From Methanomassiliicoccus sp. (GTDB taxonomy: Archaea; Thermoplasmatota; Thermoplasmata; Methanomassiliicoccales; Methanomassiliicoccaceae): 64,000 nt of DNA. The DNA is taken from assembly GCA_012719175.1 (NCBI GenBank), contig JAAYAX010000004.1:62001-126000 (forward strand), read 5' to 3'. Shown here piece after piece: positions 58,541 through 64,000 of this stretch (within the stretch, counting starts at the first letter, position 1; each line of letters begins with the position of its first letter). A model generated the notes under the pieces. That model was given only the letters and a program-made list of their open reading frames with translations. It searched no databases and was not told the DNA's origin. A program made the position numbers and the translations under genes.

Positions 58541-60636
58541 CGTCTGATGAGACACTATTCTCTAAGGTGGAGGCCTACCTGGAGGAGGTGCCAGGAGCTG
58601 ATCCCCGCTGCTGGGTAAATGTACTCCGTCCGGGTATGAAGAAGGCAGAAGAGATCAGCTATCGCGAGCTACTGGCCCGTCCGTCGGTCATCCCTGAGGA
58701 CAAGATCATCAAGCAGGAGGCGAGCAAGCAGTACAGGGCGCTAATCAAGGAGTGGAGGCTCAAGGCCGTCGAAATCAAGCCGGTCGCCCCTACCTTCGAG
58801 ATCAGGAGCGTACAATCGGACCGCTCTCCCCATGCCAAAGGCTTCGACCTCACGAAGCACATAACGATTTACTACATCCTTGACGGGAAGGAGCACCAGG
58901 ACGTGCCGTCCTCACTGGACCGCATGATCAGGGAATCGCCCGAGAGGTTCCCTCCAGATGTGGCGGCGATCGCGCGGAAAGCCGTTCTCGACAAGGTGAA
59001 GAGCCTCCGGGAGCAATGCAAGCCCATAGAGACGGCCGCCAGCGTGTCCGAGGCCGAGGAGGTCCAGGACATCGCCCAGGCACCGGAGGACGTGCCAGCG
59101 GCCATGACAGAGGCCTCGGCGCCGGACATAGAGACGCCAGCCGAGCCGGTTCCAGGAGCAGAGGTGACAGAGCCGCAAGCTGTCTGTGAGGCAGAGAGCA
59201 TCAACCGATTTCTGAAGATCTCCCGGGAGCAGGGAGAGGGGCCCGCGATCGCAGCCAAGCGGGCGGAGGAAGCCCCGCGAGTGGCATTACAAGAACAGAA
59301 GGCCGAGAAGGTTCGGGCAGAAGATGAGGAGCTTCTCCGGAACGGAGGATGGTGGGACGTGATCGATCAGGCGATTAATGAGTTCTTAGCAGGGGAGCCA
59401 CAGCTGAGGAAAGCCCTCATTTACTCCGCCCTCTCCTCCAGCTTGGAAGATAATAAGTTCCATATGATGGCAATCGGGGACTCGCAGATAGGTAAATCCT
59501 ACGCCATGAGGACGATCGGAACCAAACTCTTTCCCGACCGCTTCATGAGCGTCGCCAGCATGAGCGGCAAGGCACCGTTCTATGCTGCGAAGGATGCCGG
59601 CAATCCTCAACTGTTCAAGGGGAAGGTGCTGTTCGTCGATGAGTTCGCGGATCAATCAGAGGCGACACAGGACTTCGTGAAGGCGGGGATGTCTCCCGGT
59701 GTGAAGAAGCTCACCAACATGACCCTTGATGAGCATAGGAAGTCAAGCGTCCAGGACCTTGATGGGCTCCCGGTCTTTTGGTTAACCGCGGCGGAGGTCC
59801 TGGAGGATGCCGAGGGGCAGATCATGAACCGGCCATTCGTCGTGAATCCTGACGAATCGCGGGACCAGACTGAGAACGTCCTCAAATTCCAGCGGGAAGC
59901 TGCCTCCGTTAAGCTCATTGAGTTCATCGAGTCAAAGATCCCCCAGGCCCAACGGCTACTGGAGCGCGTCCTGGAAGAGAAGAACCTCATCGTCTACAAT
60001 CTATTCGTCGATCATGTCAAGATCGGAGGGAAGGATGCAAAGGCCAGGAACACTCTCCCGATGTTCTTCAACCTGGTGGCCGCTGTTGCCTATGCTCACA
60101 GATTCGCCCGGCCGGTGATCGAGCTCCCTGATGGTCGTAAGCTTTTATTCGCCAACTATCAGGACAACGTCGAGGCGGCGGAGCTTTGGGGATGGGCGAG
60201 CGGTCCCAAGTCCACTGGGCTACCGGCGCGGCATATCGAACTGCTGAAGATCCTCCCAGTCTTCGCCGGGTCCATCACCGGCGGGCTGCTGCTCGATGAC
60301 ATTGTGGAGATCTACACCTCCAAGACCGGACGGAAAGTAAGCCATAAGACCGTCCTTAACTACCTCTCCGACCTGTCGAGCAAGGACAAGGCGACCTATT
60401 ACGAGACCGAGGATGAACATGGTAAAAAGCTTCATTTATGGTATTCGACAGGCTCATCCCACACCTTCCCAATGGCTTCCCAACTGCTAATTGGGATGGA
60501 ATCCAAGGAGGGAAATAAATTACTGGATGAAGCGCTAAAATCGTTAATAACTGCCTCATCCCAACTTCCCAACGAAATTAGAAAAAGAATAGATGGATTG
60601 AGAGAAGAGCTCCTCGGGCAAAAAAACGGCTTCTAG
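58537..60636 (+). CDS. E3 AAA+ replication ATPase/helicase
   Basis: The 699-residue protein starts at GTG. Residues 1-260 are a variable region with a long Ala/Glu/Pro-rich linker (about 165-215). The ATPase core has Walker A GDSQIGKSY (314-322), Walker B VLFVDEFAD (Asp368-Glu369) and an MCM-like downstream part (TLDEHRKSSVQDLDGLPVFW). The C-terminal part looks like a winged helix (TSKTGRKVSHKTVLNYLSDL). It is the probable replicative helicase of E3. TCCCAAC motifs occur three times near its 3' end (60478, 60559, 60567). Confidence 0.8.
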   Translation: MTSDETLFSKVEAYLEEVPGADPRCWVNVLRPGMKKAEEISYRELLARPSVIPEDKIIKQEASKQYRALIKEWRLKAVEIKPVAPTFEIRSVQSDRSPHAKGFDLTKHITIYYILDGKEHQDVPSSLDRMIRESPERFPPDVAAIARKAVLDKVKSLREQCKPIETAASVSEAEEVQDIAQAPEDVPAAMTEASAPDIETPAEPVPGAEVTEPQAVCEAESINRFLKISREQGEGPAIAAKRAEEAPRVALQEQKAEKVRAEDEELLRNGGWWDVIDQAINEFLAGEPQLRKALIYSALSSSLEDNKFHMMAIGDSQIGKSYAMRTIGTKLFPDRFMSVASMSGKAPFYAAKDAGNPQLFKGKVLFVDEFADQSEATQDFVKAGMSPGVKKLTNMTLDEHRKSSVQDLDGLPVFWLTAAEVLEDAEGQIMNRPFVVNPDESRDQTENVLKFQREAASVKLIEFIESKIPQAQRLLERVLEEKNLIVYNLFVDHVKIGGKDAKARNTLPMFFNLVAAVAYAHRFARPVIELPDGRKLLFANYQDNVEAAELWGWASGPKSTGLPARHIELLKILPVFAGSITGGLLLDDIVEIYTSKTGRKVSHKTVLNYLSDLSSKDKATYYETEDEHGKKLHLWYSTGSSHTFPMASQLLIGMESKEGNKLLDEALKSLITASSQLPNEIRKRIDGLREELLGQKNGF
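60478..60573. repeat. TCCCAAC repeats before the E3 integrase gene
   Basis: Exact TCCCAAC at 60478-60484, 60559-60565 and 60567-60573, all inside the AAA+ gene. The same heptamer (both orientations) clusters at 49434-49512 at the left end of E3. Confidence 0.4.
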
Positions 60637-60646
60637 GGTAGGTACG

Positions 60647-61813
60647 ATGAAAACTCCTTTACCTCCTAGCCGGCTACCGTCCTCCGAGGCTAAACCTCAT
60701 GCAAAACGCAAGAGGCGCCTCAGCTGCACGGCCGCGGAGGTTGAAGCGTTGAGATTAGGACGCTATCCTTTCGCCGCTGCGATTCGGTATTATCTTGAGC
60801 GGAGATATGGGACGGTAGCCGAATCTACGTTCAAGGAGGAGGAGCGGAAATTGAGGTATATTGCCGGGATATTTGAACAGCTCAAGGTCGAGGCAGACCA
60901 ACGGGACGCCGAGACCGCAGGCAAGGCTAGGGGCTTCGAGAACCTCAGGCCGTTCACTACCGATCCCCGGCACATCGGACGGAGGGAAATCCAGGACTTC
61001 ATGGCATGGATGAGGAAGCAAGGCCTAGACCCCAACACCCAAGCGAAATATCTGGCCCACATGAGGTCTTTCCTTAAGATCTTCAAGAACCACACTATTG
61101 CCGATATGGACGCGGACGGGGTCCGGTTCCCCAAGGGAAACAAGAAGCCGATCAGGGTCCTGAGCACCGAGGACCTCCAAGCCATATTCACCACCCTGGA
61201 TGATATGCTGGGTTGGAGAGGATCAGTGGCGCGGGGGATGATCGCTCTCTCCTTCGCAACAGGCACTCGACCAAAGGAGTTCCGGCTCTCTCACCTGGAG
61301 GACCTCGATCTAAAGAAGATGACGTTCTTCGTCCGCCACCCCAAGGGCGAGGGCTCTTGGGCATCGGCAACGGAGATCGACATCATCCGAGAAGATATGG
61401 TCCCCTTCCTGGAGCGCTACCTCCGGGAGAGAACTGCCTATCTCAAGGAGCATGGCATCTCCAAGGCGGTGCCCATGTTCCCTAACCTCTATCGGGGGCT
61501 GGATGAGTTCTACTCGGCAAACGCCTTCTACATCATCAAGCACGATGTCGAGCTCGCCTCGGGCGTGGACTTCAAGTTGAAGGACTTCCGCTCGACGCTG
61601 ACCTCGATCACCGTGAACAGTGACATGAGCCTCCTCCCCGCCATGTCCGCGCAGCTGAGGCATAAGACGATTGGCCAAACCCAAAAATCATACTACCGCA
61701 TGGAACAGGGGGCGGCCGGCAAGCAGTTAAGGAATGCCTGGAAGAACGGTCCTGCAATAGTTCCCCAAAAAGGGGTTATTGACTCGAAATACGAACCATC
61801 TGGATATAATTAG
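60647..61813 (+). CDS. int: E3 tyrosine recombinase (integrase)
   Basis: The 388-residue integrase has an N-terminal basic region, a core-binding domain (IQDFMAWMRKQGLDPNTQAK) and a catalytic domain: Arg208 (TGTRPKEF), Lys in RHPKGEG, Arg315 (KLKDFRST; the first His of H-x-x-R is Lys), His339 (LRHKT) and Tyr349/Tyr350 (KSYYRM). It is clearly different from the E2 integrase in sequence. Its stop codon TAG is the base pair next to the 16-bp core at 61814, the same gene-to-att layout as in E2. It should act at the same type of site. Confidence 0.9.
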   Translation: MKTPLPPSRLPSSEAKPHAKRKRRLSCTAAEVEALRLGRYPFAAAIRYYLERRYGTVAESTFKEEERKLRYIAGIFEQLKVEADQRDAETAGKARGFENLRPFTTDPRHIGRREIQDFMAWMRKQGLDPNTQAKYLAHMRSFLKIFKNHTIADMDADGVRFPKGNKKPIRVLSTEDLQAIFTTLDDMLGWRGSVARGMIALSFATGTRPKEFRLSHLEDLDLKKMTFFVRHPKGEGSWASATEIDIIREDMVPFLERYLRERTAYLKEHGISKAVPMFPNLYRGLDEFYSANAFYIIKHDVELASGVDFKLKDFRSTLTSITVNSDMSLLPAMSAQLRHKTIGQTQKSYYRMEQGAAGKQLRNAWKNGPAIVPQKGVIDSKYEPSGYN

Positions 61814-61829
61814 AGTGGACAGAGCGGGA
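61814..61829. repeat. attachment-site core, copy C
   Basis: AGTGGACAGAGCGGGA directly after the integrase stop codon, followed by TTTTAAACCG and AAACTGTCTGGAT. It shares TCTGGAT with copy A at the same distance. Confidence 0.7.
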
Positions 61830-61956
61830 TTTTAAACCGAAAAACTGTCTGGATAGAGTCTGATTTGTACCATGGCCAGTACAAAGAACAAACTCGAAGG
61901 AACGCTGCTATTGATCGGGGGAAACTTCTTTGAACAAACCTCTTCCCTTTCTTTTT

Positions 61957-61987
61957 CTTAACTTTTTTAACTTTTTTAACTTTTTTA
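61957..61987. repeat. AACTTTTTT short tandem repeat
   Basis: Three copies of a 10-nt unit (TTAACTTTTT) in a T-rich tract after the E3 end. It may act as terminator. Confidence 0.6.
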
Positions 61988-62055
61988 CGAAGAGGATAGG
62001 ATACTGGCTCATTGAAAAATGGAGTTGTGTTTCAGGTTAAAAGGAGGTTAATTTG

Positions 62056-62694
62056 GTGAAAGTTGCTCTATACGCGAGGGTTTCCACAGAGGACCAAGAC
62101 ACCGACGTTCAAAAGTTCAGACTTGAAGAGTATGCCAGGCTCCAGGGGTGGGAGGTCTTCGGGTATTTCAAGGATGAGGCATCCGGAGCTGACGATTCCC
62201 GGCCGGGACTGGACCTTATGCTTGAAGCAGCAGGGATATCGAAGGACGGCAAATCTTCCAGGCCCAGGTATGACGCGATCGTCATAACAAAGCTAGACCG
62301 CATAATGAGATCTCTCGTTTCCTTGGAGCTGCTAATCTCGAAACTCGATAAACAAAAGGTATCATTGATAGTCATGGACCAGGGGATAGACACAGGGGCA
62401 GATGGCAACGACGAGACAAAGAAGCTGATCCGGCGCATCCTAGGGGCCGTTGCGGAGTGGGAACGGCAGATGATCCGGACTAGGGTCAAGGAAGGCATGG
62501 AGAAGGCCCGGAAACACGGCACAAGGAGTGGGGAGCCTATCGGACGGCCGAGAGCTCGCGTTCCCCCCGAGGCCCTTACTGCCGTCCGATCGGGTAGGCC
62601 CTTGAGGGAAGTAGCAACCGAGTATCACCTTTCACTTGCTACTCTGCAAAGGCGTTCCAAAAAGGACGGGTCCCTTTCTTTAAATAAGAACTAG
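62056..62694 (+). CDS. serine recombinase (resolvase/invertase type)
   Basis: The 212-residue protein starts MKVALYARVSTEDQDTDVQK with the catalytic Ser10; KLDRIMRSL and EWERQMIRTRVKEGMEKARK (the E-helix) are typical. The C-terminal part is a resolvase-type helix-turn-helix (EVATEYHLSLATLQRRSK). It should cut and rejoin DNA at a short site as a resolvase, invertase or small transposon recombinase. The start is GTG 62056, 8 nt after AAGGAGG. It lies just right of the third core copy. Confidence 0.9.
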   Translation: MKVALYARVSTEDQDTDVQKFRLEEYARLQGWEVFGYFKDEASGADDSRPGLDLMLEAAGISKDGKSSRPRYDAIVITKLDRIMRSLVSLELLISKLDKQKVSLIVMDQGIDTGADGNDETKKLIRRILGAVAEWERQMIRTRVKEGMEKARKHGTRSGEPIGRPRARVPPEALTAVRSGRPLREVATEYHLSLATLQRRSKKDGSLSLNKN

Positions 62695-62795
62695 CCCAAA
62701 CCACCTTGTTTCACAACCTTTAGGTTATGAGACACACACAGGGCAATAAGCCCGGTAATACATACTCATTATTTTTTTAGGTGCTTCGCACAACT

Positions 62796-62966
62796 TTAAG
62801 TCCGATGCTCTTTGGCTTGCTCCTGTTCTGCCTGCATCATCCGTCTTATCGTTACCTCTATTCCGTGGGAACGGTGGGCGAAGGTCCGGTCCTTGACCTT
62901 ACTATCCAACCATGCGAGGACCTCTGGGGGGAGGGTGATCGTTACCTGTTCCCTCTGTCGTGTCAT
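62796..62966 (-). CDS. ribbon-helix-helix repressor, paralogue of the E3 repressor
   Basis: A 56-residue minus-strand gene encoding MTRQREQVTITLPPEVLAWL then DSKVKDRTFAHRSHGIEVTI. It aligns along its length with the RHH protein at 57388-57561. The start lies inside the palindrome GTCATATATGAC, and the A/T-rich box at about 62989-63000 is 23 nt upstream, so the gene is leaderless and may bind its own start. Confidence 0.75.
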   Translation of the reverse strand: MTRQREQVTITLPPEVLAWLDSKVKDRTFAHRSHGIEVTIRRMMQAEQEQAKEHRT

Positions 62967-62978
62967 ATATGACATAAC
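62962..62978. promoter_or_regulatory. palindrome over the RHH start codon
   Basis: GTCATATATGAC (62962-62973) is a perfect 12-bp palindrome; CATAAC follows at 62973-62978 as in the operator near 57.6 kb. Confidence 0.55.
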
Positions 62979-62988
62979 CTTATACCAA

Positions 62989-63001
62989 CATATATATTTT
63001 A
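62989..63001. promoter_or_regulatory. TATA region between divergent genes
   Basis: CATATATATTTTA may serve as TATA box in both directions: 23 nt before the RHH start at 62966 and about 50 nt before the ATG at 63052. Confidence 0.5.
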
Positions 63002-63021
63002 GTAATGTTATATAGTCTCTT

Positions 63022-63038
63022 GTAAGGTGATACCTTAC
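63022..63038. promoter_or_regulatory. 7-bp inverted repeat before the 63052 gene
   Basis: GTAAGGT-GAT-ACCTTAC is a perfect inverted repeat 13 nt before the ATG; it could be an operator or a hairpin hiding the ribosome binding site. Confidence 0.5.
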
Positions 63039-63051
63039 GAAGGTCGATTAA

Positions 63052-63252
63052 ATGAGTGAAAATCGGGTCGGTATGGATGCCAGGAGCATCGAATATGTGC
63101 TAGGAGTGGAGGACTGCGCCGGGATGGTCTACGATATGCTTGAGGAAGGCAAGAACCAGGAAGAGCTCAAGAGGGTCCTTCATAAGCTAATGGTGGTCGC
63201 AGGGAACGTCAGGAGCCAGCGGTTCATGGAGGATAACGGCCTACTTCAATAA
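63052..63252 (+). CDS. small helical protein
   Basis: The 66-residue protein starts MSENRVGMDARSIEYVLGVE. It is acidic and helical (AGMVYDMLEEGKNQEELKRV). No family is known. It is divergent from the RHH gene and probably controlled by it. ACGAAGGTCGATTAA before the ATG may hold the ribosome binding site (AAGG). Confidence 0.55.
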   Translation: MSENRVGMDARSIEYVLGVEDCAGMVYDMLEEGKNQEELKRVLHKLMVVAGNVRSQRFMEDNGLLQ

Positions 63253-63454
63253 TCCTTCTTTAATGCCGGAGTGTTCCGGCGACCCCCCATCCCTCCTTTC
63301 TTAATGTTCCTTCTTAACAAATAAATGTAATAGCTTTATTTTGTGTGTGGTAAGCTTTACATTCATATCAGACTACTTTCATATTGTCCTTCGGACAACT
63401 ATCGAAGTAAGAACCTCTGGCCTCGCAACATTAGCCAGGCAATGATAATATGTC

Positions 63455-64000
63455 TCAGATCCCTTTTGTCTTGTCTTGCTTCTCCTTCTTCCTTTGTTTA
63501 GAATCCTTAGATGCTGAATCCAGTTCTTCGATGACCTTCATAAAATACCACTTCCATTCCGGGAGACTAGGGTATATGATAACATATAATTCGTTGTTAG
63601 TAAACTCGGGATTTAGGTATAAGCGATCCTCCTTTTCATTCACTCCTTCAATATCTGCCCCGGCGATCTTGACTGGTATTCCTCCAGTACCTCTGAGGTC
63701 CTTCCATCCGAAGAGCCCCTTCCAAAGTGGAGGGTTTTCCTTCTCGAAAAAATGCCAGGGTAAGGTTAGGGAATAGCCTAGACTTTCCAGATACGCTATA
63801 TGACCTATCACTGGGCGTATTTCATTGCATATTTTCCGTATCTTCCTTTTATTCTTCCAGGCGTCGTCCTTCTCAATGGCTTCAACGATTTCCTTTGCCT
63901 GATCAATAACCATCGAGACGAGAACCCCCTTTGAGACCGGGAGAGTCGCTTCCTCTTTTGAAAGATCTATCTCCTGTGTGTTCGGAGGTAATAAAAGTTC
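63455..64000 (-). CDS. hypothetical protein, runs off the right edge
   Basis: The C-terminal 152 residues are read from an ATG at 63913, but the same frame stays open upstream to the window end (29 more codons, LLLPPNTQEIDLSKEEATLP), so the true start is probably beyond the window. The visible part is soluble and rich in Lys, Glu and Trp (LPWHFFEKENPPLWKGLFGW and LYVIIYPSLPEWKWYFMKVI). I do not recognise it. The C-terminal tail is strongly basic (KDSKQRKKEKQDKTKG). Confidence 0.6.
   Translation of the reverse strand, partial: ELLLPPNTQEIDLSKEEATLPVSKGVLVSMVIDQAKEIVEAIEKDDAWKNKRKIRKICNEIRPVIGHIAYLESLGYSLTLPWHFFEKENPPLWKGLFGWKDLRGTGGIPVKIAGADIEGVNEKEDRLYLNPEFTNNELYVIIYPSLPEWKWYFMKVIEELDSASKDSKQRKKEKQDKTKGI

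Noticed and set aside
41446-61829. Complete tRNA gene at any core copy
   Set aside because: Only a T-arm and acceptor-like 3' end can be drawn; no complementary 5' acceptor or anticodon arm is found in the flanks.

Overview
The window reads as chromosome of a GC-rich archaeon, most likely a Thermoplasmata member close to Methanomassiliicoccales (methyl-reducing methanogens). This is inferred from gene content, because no rRNA or tRNA gene is visible. The pointers are TATA boxes about 20-25 nt before start codons (leaderless genes), a DUF2124 gene, a DUF134 gene beside a NifX-like gene, an operon of one corrinoid protein with two UroD-type methyltransferases, a PocR-type sensor kinase, and many small zinc-ribbon proteins. 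TAG is used freely as a stop codon here, so nothing in the window suggests pyrrolysine coding.

Layout. 1-4 kb: housekeeping (NifX-like protein, DUF134, DUF2124, pyrophosphatase, GNAT, hypoxanthine-DNA glycosylase). 4.2-9.9 kb: a coiled-coil zinc-ribbon protein, a membrane coiled-coil protein, and a tightly coupled GTPase / STAND-like NTPase pair that I cannot assign to a known system. 10-21 kb: exported Ig-like proteins, an APC permease, a double-HTH Lrp regulator, an ABC exporter, a PocR histidine kinase, DUF1801, a tautomerase operon and an HxlR regulator. 21.5-28 kb: large surface proteins (a repeat/FN3 protein broken by TAA, an LRR_5/FN3 protein, a Cys-Pro repeat protein). 28.6-37.6 kb: a drug-type ABC exporter, a PD-(D/E)XK protein, the methyltransferase operon with an AceTr-type transporter and a divergent ribbon-helix-helix regulator. 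38-41 kb: a decayed surface gene, a fasciclin protein with an ACG start, and a heliorhodopsin.

41.1-61.8 kb is mobile DNA. The same 16-bp core occurs at 41446, 49265 and 61814, each time at the 3' end of a tyrosine recombinase gene (the first one a remnant). This gives two tandem integrated elements. E2 (about 7.8 kb) has a run of small genes, a primase-helicase and an integrase. E3 (about 12.5 kb) has an AT-richer defence cassette (GHKL ATPase, STAS-like DUF4325, MmeI-like restriction-modification enzyme), both terminase subunits, small DNA-binding proteins, an AAA+ helicase and an integrase. E3 has terminase and replication genes but no recognisable portal or capsid gene, which resembles a virus satellite. 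In both elements a short repeated motif lies near the left end and again just before the integrase gene. After 61.8 kb come a serine recombinase, another ribbon-helix-helix gene and edge genes.

Functional links I infer: corrinoid protein plus UroD proteins moving methyl groups under a divergent RHH regulator; HxlR controlling the tautomerase operon; the GTPase and NTPase acting as one switch; E3 carrying anti-virus genes beside its packaging genes.
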